From NCBI RefSeq assembly GCF_026167545.1, contig NZ_CP110678.1, positions 555,501-619,500 of the forward strand: 64,000 bases of DNA, given 5' to 3'. The position numbers and the translations under genes were made by a program. Origin of the DNA: Sphingomonas sp. S1-29 (GTDB lineage: Bacteria > Pseudomonadota > Alphaproteobacteria > Sphingomonadales > Sphingomonadaceae). Of the stretch, positions 41,947 through 50,432 are shown in pieces. Each line of letters begins with the position of its first letter. Positions within the stretch are counted from its first letter, which is position 1. The notes beneath the pieces are model-generated. The model made no database searches, was not told the origin of the DNA, and was given only the letters and a program-made list of their open reading frames with translations.

Positions 41947-44193
41947 ATGGAGGCAATGATCGACCCCGGATATCATGCCGCGCCGAGCGACCAGCGCCGC
42001 GCGGTAACGCCGGTCATCGAATGGGCGGTGCTAGCGGGCGCGATCGCGATCGGAATCGCGACCTATTTCATCATCACCGGCAGTACTGCGAGCGCCCGGC
42101 CCTTGTCGCCGCCGGTGGTGGCGCTGCTGCTGATCGCCAACATGCTGCCGGGGGTAGGGCTGCTGGTGCTGCTCGGCCGCCGCATCGCCAAGGCGCGCGC
42201 CGCGCGCTCGCCGATCGGCGGCGGGGGACAGCTGCACGTCCGATTGGTCGCGCTCTTCTCGGTCCTGGCGAGCGTGCCGCTGATCCTGGTGACGATCGTC
42301 GCGTCGCTGCTGTTCCAATATGGCGTCGAATTCTTCTATTCGGACCGTGCGCGCGACATGATCGAGCGCGCGGCGACGCTCGCCAACGAATCCTATACCG
42401 AGATGACCCAGTGGGTCGACAAGGAGAATATCGCGGTCGGGACCGACGTCTATAACCTGCTGTCGCAGGGCTATGGCTTCGACACCCCCGAGTTCGTCGA
42501 GATCTACAGCCAGAGCGTGCTGCAGCGCAGTCTGGCCGAATCGATCGTTTTCAAGGTTTCCCCCAAGGACGAGATCCTTACCTTCGCGCTGATCGACCCG
42601 TATGAAAACGGTCTGGCTCGGCAAATCAAGATCGCCGATGTCCGCGCGGTCGACGCAGGCAGGCCGAGCGTCGTCAGCGTCAATGGCGAGCGGATCCAGT
42701 CGCTCGCTCGTGTGCCCAATACCGAATATCTGATCGCTTCGAGCCGCGTGGTCGGCGCACGCGAACTGATGCTGCGCAAGCAGCGCGCCGAATCGGTGGT
42801 GGCCGACTATCGCGCGCTGCAGGCCCGGTCGCGCGAATTGCAGCTGTTGTTCAACCTGGCGCTGCTCGGCATCTCGTTGGTGATCGTCGCGGCCGCGGTG
42901 TTCGTCGCGCTTGCGGTCGCCGATCGATTGGTGCGCCCGGTCGGCGAACTGGTGGGTGCCGCGCGGAGGGTCGCGAGCGGCGATCTCGATGCGCGGGTGG
43001 CGCAGCCCAAATCCCAGGATGAGGTCGGCACGCTCGCCAGCGCTTTCAACCAGATGACCGAGCGGCTGCAGCAACAGACCAATGCGCTGGTCAACGCCAA
43101 CGCGCAGATCGAAAGCCGGCGCGCGCTGATCGAAGCGGTGATGTCGGGGGTGAGCGCCGGGGTCATGTCGATCGGCGCCGATCGCACCGTTCGGCTGATC
43201 AACAGCTCGGCGATCGCGCTGTTGAAGGCGAGCGACAGCCCGGTGGGCCGCCCGCTCGGCGACGTCGCGCCCGAACTCGCGGCCTTGCTCGACAGCGACC
43301 AGCGCGAGGCGGTGGTCCAGCTCAACGCCGGCGGAGAGGCCAAGACGCTTGCGGTCAAGATCGCGCGCGACGACGATATGGGCCTGATCCTCACCTTCGA
43401 CGACATCACCCAGCAATTGCTCGATCAGCGCCGCGCGGCATGGTCCGACGTCGCGCGCCGGATCGCGCACGAGATCAAGAACCCGCTCACCCCGATCCAG
43501 CTCGCCGCCGAGCGGCTCCAGCGCCGCTATGGCAAGCAGATCGATCCCGAGGACGGCACCTTCGCGCGGCTGACCGAGACGATCGTCCGCCAGGTCGGCG
43601 ATCTGCGCCGGATGGTCGACGAATTCTCGTCGTTCGCGCGGATGCCCAAACCGGTGTTCGAGCGAGAATCTTTGGTCGACATCGCGCGCCAGGCGCTGTT
43701 CCTCCACGAAGTCGCGCATCCCGAGATCGGCTTCGAGCTCGACCAGGACGACGCGCCCGAGGCGCTGGTGTGCGATCGCCGCCAGCTAGGCCAAGCGCTG
43801 ACCAACGTCATCAAGAACGCGGTCGAGGCGATCGAGGCGCGCACCGGCGACGACCTGCCCGCGGGCGAGATCGCGCTGTCGCTGCGCGTCGAGGCCGATG
43901 GCCGCGCGGTGATCGAGCTGACCGACAATGGCGTCGGGCTACCGGTCGAGCGCGACCGGATCGTCGAGCCCTATATGTCGACGCGCAACCGCGGTACCGG
44001 GCTTGGCCTCGCCATCGTCAAGAAGATCGTCGAGGAGCATTTCGGGACGATGGAATTTTCCGATCGCGCCGCGGGCGGCACCCGCGTGACGATGAGCTTC
44101 GATGCCCAGCTGCTCGCCAAGCTCACCAGCGACGGCGCGAGCGACGACGAAGACGACGACCTGCCGATCATGCTTACCCGAAATCGGACTTGA
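41947..44193 (+). CDS. ntrY: Membrane sensor kinase NtrY
   Basis: 748-residue histidine kinase. Three N-terminal hydrophobic segments (about 20-42, 55-77, 100-122) precede a periplasmic-type sensing region, and a further TM helix lies near 300-322 (LLFNLALLGISLVIVAAAVFVALAV). Then come HAMP (RLVRPVGELVGAARRVASGD), PAS, the H-box ARRIAHEIKNPLTPIQLAAERL and ATPase motifs NVIKNAVEAIE, LTDNGVGLP and GTGLGLAIV. The start codon is uncertain between ATG 41947 and 41956. It is linked with ntrX 3 bases later. It probably senses redox or nitrogen status. Confidence 0.94.
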   Translation: MEAMIDPGYHAAPSDQRRAVTPVIEWAVLAGAIAIGIATYFIITGSTASARPLSPPVVALLLIANMLPGVGLLVLLGRRIAKARAARSPIGGGGQLHVRLVALFSVLASVPLILVTIVASLLFQYGVEFFYSDRARDMIERAATLANESYTEMTQWVDKENIAVGTDVYNLLSQGYGFDTPEFVEIYSQSVLQRSLAESIVFKVSPKDEILTFALIDPYENGLARQIKIADVRAVDAGRPSVVSVNGERIQSLARVPNTEYLIASSRVVGARELMLRKQRAESVVADYRALQARSRELQLLFNLALLGISLVIVAAAVFVALAVADRLVRPVGELVGAARRVASGDLDARVAQPKSQDEVGTLASAFNQMTERLQQQTNALVNANAQIESRRALIEAVMSGVSAGVMSIGADRTVRLINSSAIALLKASDSPVGRPLGDVAPELAALLDSDQREAVVQLNAGGEAKTLAVKIARDDDMGLILTFDDITQQLLDQRRAAWSDVARRIAHEIKNPLTPIQLAAERLQRRYGKQIDPEDGTFARLTETIVRQVGDLRRMVDEFSSFARMPKPVFERESLVDIARQALFLHEVAHPEIGFELDQDDAPEALVCDRRQLGQALTNVIKNAVEAIEARTGDDLPAGEIALSLRVEADGRAVIELTDNGVGLPVERDRIVEPYMSTRNRGTGLGLAIVKKIVEEHFGTMEFSDRAAGGTRVTMSFDAQLLAKLTSDGASDDEDDDLPIMLTRNRT

Positions 44194-44196
44194 ATC

Positions 44197-45576
44197 ATGA
44201 GTTTAGACATCCTCGTCGTCGACGACGAACGCGACATCCGCGAACTGGTGGCCGGCGTTTTGGAAGACGAAGGCTATGCCACGCGCACCGCCGCCGACAG
44301 CGATGCGGCGCTCGAGGCGATCGCCGCGCGGCGGCCCTCGCTGGTGCTGCTTGATGTGTGGCTGCACGGATCGAAGCTCGACGGGCTCGAACTGCTCGAA
44401 GAGATCAAGCGGCGCGACCCGACGGTGCCGGTGCTGGTGATTTCGGGCCACGGCAATCTGGACACCGCGGTCGCGGCGATCCGGCGCGGCGCATCGGACT
44501 TCATCGAAAAGCCGTTCGAAGCCGAGCGGCTGGTGCTGATGGTCGAACGCGCGACCGAGACCGAACGGCTAAAGCGCGAGATCGCGTCGCTGCGCGCCTC
44601 GGCGGGTCGCGAGACCGATCTGACGGGCAATTCGGCGGCGATCAACACCGTTCGCGCGACGCTGAAACGCGTCGCGGGGACCGGCAGCCGGGTGCTGATC
44701 TCGGGCGGGGCAGGGGTCGGCAAGGAGGTCGCCGCGCGGCTGTTGCACGGCTGGAGCCTGCGCGCCGCCGCGCCCTTCGTCATCGTCAGCGCGGCGCGGA
44801 TGACCCCCGAGCGAGTCGATGAGGAATTGTTCGGGATCGAGGACGCCAACGACCTCGTGCGCCCCGGTCTGCTCGAACAGGCGCATGGCGGCACCTTGTT
44901 CCTCGACGAGATCGCCGACATGCCGATCGCGACGCAGGCGCGGATCCTACGCGTGCTGACCGACCAGAGCTTCAGCCGGGTAGGGGGCACGCGCGTCGTC
45001 AAGGTCGATGTCCGCGTCGTATCGGCGACCGCGCGCAATCTGATCGACGAGATCGCCGAGGGGCGGTTCCGCGAGGACCTGTATTACCGGCTCAACGTGG
45101 TGCCGGTCGCGATCCCGTCGCTCACCGAACGGCGCGAGGATATTCCCCCGCTGGTAGAGCATTTCGTTGCGCATTATGCCGCCGAACGCCGCGTGCCGAC
45201 CCCCGACATTGCGGGCGACGCGATGGTCGCGCTGCAATCCTATGAATGGCCGGGCAATGTCCGCCAGCTGCGCAACGTCGTCGAACGCACCGTCATCCTG
45301 ACGCCGGGCAACCGGATAGGCCGGATCGATCTCGATTTGCTGCCCCCCGAAGTGCTCGGCACCGGCAGCGATGGCGGGCAGGGGATGGGTGCAGGGGCGA
45401 TCATGGGGACGCCGCTGCGCGAGGCCCGCGAGACCTTCGAGCGCGAATATCTGCGCGTCCAGATCCGCCGCTTCTCGGGCAACATCTCGCGCACCGCCAG
45501 CTTCATCGGGATGGAGCGCTCGGCGCTGCACCGCAAGCTCAAGCTGCTCGGGATCACCGAAACGCGCGACGAGTGA
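44197..45576 (+). CDS. ntrX: Response regulator NtrX
   Basis: 459 residues: receiver domain with Asp in VLLDVWLHGS; AAA+ domain with Walker A variant SGGAGVGKE and Walker B GTLFLDEIAD; Fis-type HTH at the C-terminus (FSGNISRTASFIGMERSALHRKL). In the position of the NtrC GAFTGA loop it has FGIEDANDLVRPGLLEQ, so the sigma-54 contact motif is absent. It may therefore work at sigma-70-type promoters or as a repressor. It follows ntrY directly. Confidence 0.95.
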   Translation: MSLDILVVDDERDIRELVAGVLEDEGYATRTAADSDAALEAIAARRPSLVLLDVWLHGSKLDGLELLEEIKRRDPTVPVLVISGHGNLDTAVAAIRRGASDFIEKPFEAERLVLMVERATETERLKREIASLRASAGRETDLTGNSAAINTVRATLKRVAGTGSRVLISGGAGVGKEVAARLLHGWSLRAAAPFVIVSAARMTPERVDEELFGIEDANDLVRPGLLEQAHGGTLFLDEIADMPIATQARILRVLTDQSFSRVGGTRVVKVDVRVVSATARNLIDEIAEGRFREDLYYRLNVVPVAIPSLTERREDIPPLVEHFVAHYAAERRVPTPDIAGDAMVALQSYEWPGNVRQLRNVVERTVILTPGNRIGRIDLDLLPPEVLGTGSDGGQGMGAGAIMGTPLREARETFEREYLRVQIRRFSGNISRTASFIGMERSALHRKLKLLGITETRDE

Positions 45577-45668
45577 GGCTGTGGCTGGACGTTCACGGGC
45601 CGGCTTCCTAGATTAACGGCGCGGGCGAAGCGATGCGCGCGCGACCGACGTCGGGGAACGGCGCATTC

Positions 45669-45684
45669 GCGGGACATGTCCCGC
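45669..45684. promoter_or_regulatory. Perfect 16-bp palindrome upstream of hfq
   Basis: GCGGGACATGTCCCGC ends 20 bases before the hfq ATG, within the 128-base ntrX-hfq gap. Perfect symmetry and position suggest an operator or an mRNA hairpin that could affect hfq translation. No known regulator site is recognised. Confidence 0.4.
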
Positions 45685-45704
45685 CAAAAACAAAGGCAGC
45701 CATC

Positions 45705-46196
45705 ATGGCCGAAAAGCAAACCTCGCTGCAGGATCAGTTCCTGAACGCGCTCCGCCGGACCAAGACCCCGGTCACCATGTTCCTGGTCAAGGGCGTCAAG
45801 CTGCAGGGCATCGTCACCTGGTTCGACAATTTTTCGGTGCTGCTGCGCCGCGACGGCCAATCGCAGCTGATCTACAAGCATGCGATCTCGACGATCATGC
45901 CGACCGGCCAGATGGACCTGGCGCCGATCATCGAAAGCGTGGCAGCTTCGCAGGCCAAGCAGCCGGTATTGCAGGAGATTTTCCTCACCGCGGTGCGCAA
46001 GCAGGCCGAGCCGGTGACGATGTTCCTGGTCAATGGCGTAATGCTGCAGGGCCAGATCGCGGCGTTCGACCTGTTCTGCATGCTGCTCCAGCGCGACGGC
46101 ATGTCGCAGCTCGTCTACAAGCATGCGGTATCGACGGTGCAGCCCGCCAACCCGCTGAACCTGGCCGATGAGCAAACCCAGCCGGACGCGCCTTGA
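45705..46196 (+). CDS. hfq: RNA chaperone Hfq with two tandem Sm domains
   Basis: 163 residues, about twice the usual Hfq length. Two complete Sm domains are joined in one chain: residues 8-67 ([12 protein letters not shown]...[13 protein letters not shown]...YKHAIST) and 88-147 ([13 protein letters not shown]...[13 protein letters not shown]...YKHAVST). Both have the Sm1 and Sm2 (YKHA) motifs. Three chains could thus build the six-subunit ring. Tandem Hfq is, to my knowledge, a trait of sphingomonads. ATG 45705 was chosen because it gives the Hfq N-terminus. It pairs small RNAs with mRNAs; its stop overlaps the hflX TTG start. Confidence 0.95.
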   Translation: MAEKQTSLQDQFLNALRRTKTPVTMFLVKGVKLQGIVTWFDNFSVLLRRDGQSQLIYKHAISTIMPTGQMDLAPIIESVAASQAKQPVLQEIFLTAVRKQAEPVTMFLVNGVMLQGQIAAFDLFCMLLQRDGMSQLVYKHAVSTVQPANPLNLADEQTQPDAP

Positions 46197-47479
46197 GTAC
46201 CGGCTTCGAACGCGACGGGGAGGATTTCGCGCGCGGCGCGCGGGCGATCGTGGTGCTGCCCGATCAGGGCGGATCGTCGCGCGACACCGATGCGCGGCTC
46301 GAAGAGACTGCCGGGCTAGCCGCCGCGATCGGCGTCGAGGTGCGCGAGCGGATCGCCTTCCGTATCCGCGCGCCCAAGCCCGCGACATTGCTGGGTGCCG
46401 GGCAGGTCGAACAGTTGGCCGAGAAGGTTCGCGACGACGCGATTACGCTCGCGGTGTTCGATTCGGCGCTGACCCCGGTACAGCAGCGCAACCTCGAAAC
46501 CGGGCTCGGCTGCAAGGTCATCGACCGCACCGGGCTGATCCTCGAAATCTTCGGCGAGCGCGCGCGCACCGCCGAAGGGCGGCTTCAGGTCGAGCTGGCG
46601 CATCTCGACTATCAATCGTCGCGGCTGGTGCGCAGCTGGACCCATCTCGAACGCCAGCGCGGCGGTTTCGGTTTTCTCGGTGGTCCGGGCGAAACGCAGA
46701 TCGAGGCCGATCGCCGCCTGATCCGCGATCGCATGGCACGGTTGCGGCGCGAGCTCGACCAAGTCAGCCGCACGCGCTCGCTCCATCGCGATCGGCGCCA
46801 GCGCGCGCCTTGGCCGGTGGTTGCACTGGTGGGCTACACCAACGCCGGCAAATCGACGCTGTTCAACCGGCTGACCGGTGCCGCGGTGATGGCCGAAGAC
46901 CTGTTGTTCGCGACGCTCGACCCGACCTTGCGCCAGGTCCAGTTTCCCGGCGTCGACAAGGCGATCCTGTCGGACACCGTCGGCTTCGTCTCGGACCTGC
47001 CGACCCAGCTGGTGGCATCGTTCAAGGCGACGCTCGAGGAAGTCATCTCGGCCGACCTGCTGATCCATGTCCGCGACGTCGCGCACCCCGACAGCGACGC
47101 GCAGCGCGCCGATGTCGAAAAGGTGCTCAGCGAAATCGGTGTCGCCGAGACGACACCGCGGCTCGAGGCGTGGAACAAGCTCGACCTGCTCGACGAAGAA
47201 GCGCGCGAATACCTTACCAACAAGGCAGCGGCGCGCGACGATGTCGCGATCCTGTCGGCGCTGACGGGGGAGGGCGTCGACGCGATGATCGAGGTCGCCG
47301 CCGCGCGGCTGACCCAGGGGCATCGGCGCTATCATCTGACGCTCGAAGCCGGCGACGGGGCGGGGGCCGCCTGGCTCCATCAGCATGGCGAAGTGCTCGA
47401 TCACTGGATCGAGGAGGGCGATGCGATCTACGAAGTGCGGATGGCGCCCGCCGATCGCGAGCGGTTCGCCCAGCGCTGA
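46193..47479 (+). CDS. hflX: GTPase HflX
   Basis: 428-residue ribosome-associated GTPase thought to split stalled or heat-damaged ribosomes. The N-terminal HflX domain (about 20-195; [35 protein letters not shown]) precedes G domain motifs GYTNAGKST (G1), [10 protein letters not shown] (G3) and NKLD (G4). The start appears to be TTG at 46193, overlapping the hfq stop; no in-frame ATG gives the conserved N-terminus. The hfq-hflX pair is widely conserved. Confidence 0.96.
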   Translation: MSTGFERDGEDFARGARAIVVLPDQGGSSRDTDARLEETAGLAAAIGVEVRERIAFRIRAPKPATLLGAGQVEQLAEKVRDDAITLAVFDSALTPVQQRNLETGLGCKVIDRTGLILEIFGERARTAEGRLQVELAHLDYQSSRLVRSWTHLERQRGGFGFLGGPGETQIEADRRLIRDRMARLRRELDQVSRTRSLHRDRRQRAPWPVVALVGYTNAGKSTLFNRLTGAAVMAEDLLFATLDPTLRQVQFPGVDKAILSDTVGFVSDLPTQLVASFKATLEEVISADLLIHVRDVAHPDSDAQRADVEKVLSEIGVAETTPRLEAWNKLDLLDEEAREYLTNKAAARDDVAILSALTGEGVDAMIEVAAARLTQGHRRYHLTLEAGDGAGAAWLHQHGEVLDHWIEEGDAIYEVRMAPADRERFAQR

Positions 47480-47483
47480 AGCG

Positions 47484-48224
47484 TCAGCGCCGGGCTTCGC
47501 TCGCCTTTGCGCCAAGCCACAGCGCTTCCTTTTCGTCGAGGCTCAGGCCGGGGAAGTCGCTGCCGGCTTGCTGCTCCATCGCGCGGAAACGGCGTTCGAA
47601 CTTGGCATTGGCGGCGCGCAGCGCGGCTTCGGGATCGACGCCCTGGTGCCGCGCCCAATTGACGACCGAGAAGAGCAGGTCGCCGATCTCGCCCTCGATC
47701 TCGCTCGGCGATGCGGCCTCGACCTCGGCGAGCTCTTCGTCGATCTTCGCGCGCGCGCCGCTGGCGTCGGGCCAGTCGAAGCCGACGCGGGCGGCGCGCT
47801 TCTGCAGCTTTTCGGCGCGCAGCAAGGCTGGCATCCCGAGCGCGACGCCATCGAGCGCACCCGAATCGGCACGCGCATGGCGTTCGGCGGCCTTCATTTG
47901 TTCCCAGCCGGGGAAATGCACCGCGTCGCCGAAGATATGCGGGTGGCGGCGCTCCATCTTGTCGCTGACCGCAGCGACCACGTCGGGCAGCGCGAAAGCG
48001 CCGGCTTCCTCGGCCATCCGGCTGTGGAACACCACCTGGAGCAACAGGTCGCCGAGCTCGTCTTTGAGATCGGCCATATCGCCGCGATCGATCGCATCGG
48101 CGACTTCATAGGCTTCCTCGATCGTATAGGGCGCGATCGAGGCAAAGCTCTGCGCAAGATCCCATTCGCAACCATGCTGGGGATCGCGGAGCCGTGCCAT
48201 GATCGCCGTCAATCGCTCAATCAT
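47484..48224 (-). CDS. mazG: Nucleoside triphosphate pyrophosphohydrolase MazG
   Basis: 246 residues with two MazG folds. The first (about 1-110) holds the EExxE and ExxD-type metal ligands (IEEAYEVADAI; LKDELGDLLLQVVFHSRMAEE). The second (about 165-225) has EELAEVE and EGEIGDLLFSVVNWARH. It hydrolyses non-canonical and stress-related NTPs. A strong Shine-Dalgarno (GGAGG) precedes ATG 48224. It converges with hflX, 4 bases apart, and has its own AT-rich upstream region. Confidence 0.97.
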   Translation of the reverse strand: MIERLTAIMARLRDPQHGCEWDLAQSFASIAPYTIEEAYEVADAIDRGDMADLKDELGDLLLQVVFHSRMAEEAGAFALPDVVAAVSDKMERRHPHIFGDAVHFPGWEQMKAAERHARADSGALDGVALGMPALLRAEKLQKRAARVGFDWPDASGARAKIDEELAEVEAASPSEIEGEIGDLLFSVVNWARHQGVDPEAALRAANAKFERRFRAMEQQAGSDFPGLSLDEKEALWLGAKASEARR

Positions 48225-48283
48225 CTGACCTCCGGGTGATGTTATCCATCGAACCGATAATATGTATTATGTTAAATACTAGA
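48225..48283 (-). promoter_or_regulatory. AT-rich promoter region of mazG with palindrome
   Basis: This 59-base gap is strikingly AT-rich for the window. It contains the symmetrical ATAATA-TG-TATTAT (48257-48270) and several TATTAT/TAATAC -10-like hexamers on the minus strand, followed by GGAGG and the mazG ATG. It is probably a promoter, possibly with an operator; no precise boxes are assigned. Confidence 0.45.
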
Positions 48284-48895
48284 TTATGGTTGGCGGTCGG
48301 GCTCGAGGATCAGCGTCCGTTGCTCGACGCGCCACGACCCCAATCGCGACAGGAAGTTCATCCCAATCACGTTCACGTCGCCGAAGCTCGGCGCCACCAC
48401 CACCGAAAGGTCGCGGGTTTCGAGCTGCCCGTCAATCGACACGGTCTGCGCTACGCCGCGCCGCGCCGATACGGTGCCGTTCGCCGTGTTGAGCAACACC
48501 GGCAAGCCGGCGCGCGATACGTCGATGCCGGCGCGCTCGGCGGTTTCCACCGACAGCGCGGTGATCGTTGCGCCGCTATCGATCAGCATCCGCGTCGGCT
48601 GCCCGTTGATCGACACGCGGGCATAGAAATGGCCGTCGGGCGATTGGCGGATCCGCACGGTATCGCCCTCGACCGCTTGCCCTGAAATCCCCAGCCGCTC
48701 GCCGACACCGCCCAGCGCCATCTCGATGCTGTCGCGGTTGAGCACCGCGACAGAGATCAGCCCGATGATCAGCACCCAGCTGATCAGCGACCGCAGGAAC
48801 AGCCCGAACGACATCCGGCGCAGGCTCAGCGAGCTCAGCACCAACACCAGCACCCCGATGCCGAGCACCAGGTTGAGCGTGTCGTCCTCGGTCAT
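48284..48895 (-). CDS. Membrane-anchored retropepsin-like aspartic protease
   Basis: 203 residues. Two hydrophobic segments (about 8-26 and 36-52) anchor it; the C-terminal domain (about 85-203) is a single-lobe clan AA protease of the TIGR02281 type. The active site is MLIDSGATITALS, followed by the second conserved patch DVNVIGMNFLSRLGSWRVE. Such proteins would dimerise like retroviral proteases. Substrates are unknown. It overlaps the upstream MBL gene by 4 bases. Confidence 0.88.
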   Translation of the reverse strand: MTEDDTLNLVLGIGVLVLVLSSLSLRRMSFGLFLRSLISWVLIIGLISVAVLNRDSIEMALGGVGERLGISGQAVEGDTVRIRQSPDGHFYARVSINGQPTRMLIDSGATITALSVETAERAGIDVSRAGLPVLLNTANGTVSARRGVAQTVSIDGQLETRDLSVVVAPSFGDVNVIGMNFLSRLGSWRVEQRTLILEPDRQP

Positions 48896-49656
48896 GCGAT
48901 GATTTCCATCCCGTCATAGCCGGGTTCGACCCCCGCCGGCAGCGATGCGCGCAGCGCCGCGTAGTCCATCGACTGGTCCATGTGGATCAACGCGGCAAAA
49001 CCCGGCCGGATACGCGCGATATATTCGAGCGTAGCCTCGAGATGCGGGTGCGAAGGATGCGGCTGGTGGCGAAGCGCATCGACTACCCAGACGTCGCAAC
49101 CTTGATACAGATCCTGCATATCAGCGGTAAGCTCATGGAAATCGGTCGAATATACGATCGATGAATCGCCATGGTCGAAGCGAAGGCCGGCGCTCGTAAT
49201 GTCGCCGTGCGGCTGGTCGACCACACGCACCACGACATCGCCAATCGTCACGCTATCATCCAGCGGTTGCAGCTCGACCGTCGGCGGATACGGCCCGCGA
49301 CCGTGGAAGACATAGGCAAACCGCCTTTCCAGTCCCGCGAAAGTGTGCGGCCGCGCATAGCCCGCGACCTGCCGACCGCGATTGTGCGCGATCTGGCGCA
49401 GATCGTCGATACCATGGGTGTGATCGGCATGATCATGCGTCCAGATCACCGCATCGACGTCGCCGATATCGGCCAGTAGCAACTGTTCGCGCATGTCGGG
49501 ACCGGTGTCGATCAGGATACGCGTCGTCGCCGTGGACACCAGCGCCGCGCACCGCGTGCGGCGGTTGCGCGGCTCGGTAGGATCGCACGCGCCCCAGTCG
49601 TTGCCGATCCGCGGCACGCCGCTCGACGTGCCCGATCCCAGCAAGCGGATTTTCAC
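48892..49656 (-). CDS. MBL-fold metallo-hydrolase (PhnP-like)
   Basis: 254 residues. The metal-binding signature THDHADHTHG follows the N-terminal LLGSGTSSGVPRIGNDWGACDP, a start typical of PhnP/cyclic-phosphodiesterase-like MBL proteins. Further ligands lie in DQPHGDI, STDFHEL and the final IHMDQSMDY region. It probably hydrolyses a phosphodiester, but no phn genes are near. It is coupled to tatD upstream and the retropepsin gene downstream by 4-base overlaps. Confidence 0.88.
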   Translation of the reverse strand: MKIRLLGSGTSSGVPRIGNDWGACDPTEPRNRRTRCAALVSTATTRILIDTGPDMREQLLLADIGDVDAVIWTHDHADHTHGIDDLRQIAHNRGRQVAGYARPHTFAGLERRFAYVFHGRGPYPPTVELQPLDDSVTIGDVVVRVVDQPHGDITSAGLRFDHGDSSIVYSTDFHELTADMQDLYQGCDVWVVDALRHQPHPSHPHLEATLEYIARIRPGFAALIHMDQSMDYAALRASLPAGVEPGYDGMEIIA

Positions 49657-50432
49657 GCGCGGGTCTTGGCGAACAGGGTGTGGAAATTCTCGGCGGTCGC
49701 CTTCGCCAGCACCTCGACCGGTTCGCCGCGCAGCTCGGCGAGGAACGCGGCGGTGTAGGCGACGAACGCGGGCTCGCCTGGCCGTCCGCGATGCGGCACC
49801 GGGGCTAGAAAGGGCGCGTCAGTCTCGATCAGCAGTCGATCGAGCGGCAGCCGTGCGGCAATCGCCTGCAGGTCGCGCGCGCTCTTGAACGTCACGATGC
49901 CCGAAATCGAGATGTAGAAACCCAGCGCAAGCGCTTGATCCGCAAAGCCGCTGGTGCCGGTGAAGCAGTGGATCACCCCGCCAAAGGCCCCCTTCCCCAG
50001 CTCGTCGCGCAGGATCGACACGGTATCGTCCTCGGCGTCGCGGCTGTGCACGACGATCGGCAGCCCGGTTGTGCGTGCGGCGACGCAATGCGCGCGGAAG
50101 CTCACCGCCTGCGCCGCGCGGTCGCTATGATCGTAGTGATAGTCGAGGCCGCATTCGCCCAGGCCGACGACGCGCGGATGGTCGGCCGCTGCGGTCAGCG
50201 CATCGGCATCGATATGCGGATGCGCATCGGCGTCGTGCGGGTGGACGCCGATCGTCGCCCAAACATCGGGCTCGCGCTCGGCGGTCGCGACAACGTCGCC
50301 CCACTCGCTCTCGCGCGTCGAGATGTTGAGCATTGCCCCCACCCCACGCGCTCGCGCCCGCGCCAGCACCGCCTGCTGTTCGTCGACCAAGCCTCTGTAA
50401 TTCAGGTGGCAGTGACTGTCGGCCAGCATCAT
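49653..50432 (-). CDS. tatD: TatD family hydrolase
   Basis: 259-residue metal-dependent TIM-barrel nuclease. Metal ligands and motifs: DSHCHL at the N-terminus, TIGVHPHDAD, GECGLDYHY, PIVVHSRDAEDDT, GGVIHCFTG, and LLIETDAPFLAPVPHRG. The TatD family acts as 3'-5' exonuclease or D-aminoacyl-type deoxyribonuclease. It is coupled to metG upstream (ATGA); metG-tatD-MBL is a frequent order in proteobacteria. Confidence 0.96.
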   Translation of the reverse strand: MMLADSHCHLNYRGLVDEQQAVLARARARGVGAMLNISTRESEWGDVVATAEREPDVWATIGVHPHDADAHPHIDADALTAAADHPRVVGLGECGLDYHYDHSDRAAQAVSFRAHCVAARTTGLPIVVHSRDAEDDTVSILRDELGKGAFGGVIHCFTGTSGFADQALALGFYISISGIVTFKSARDLQAIAARLPLDRLLIETDAPFLAPVPHRGRPGEPAFVAYTAAFLAELRGEPVEVLAKATAENFHTLFAKTRA

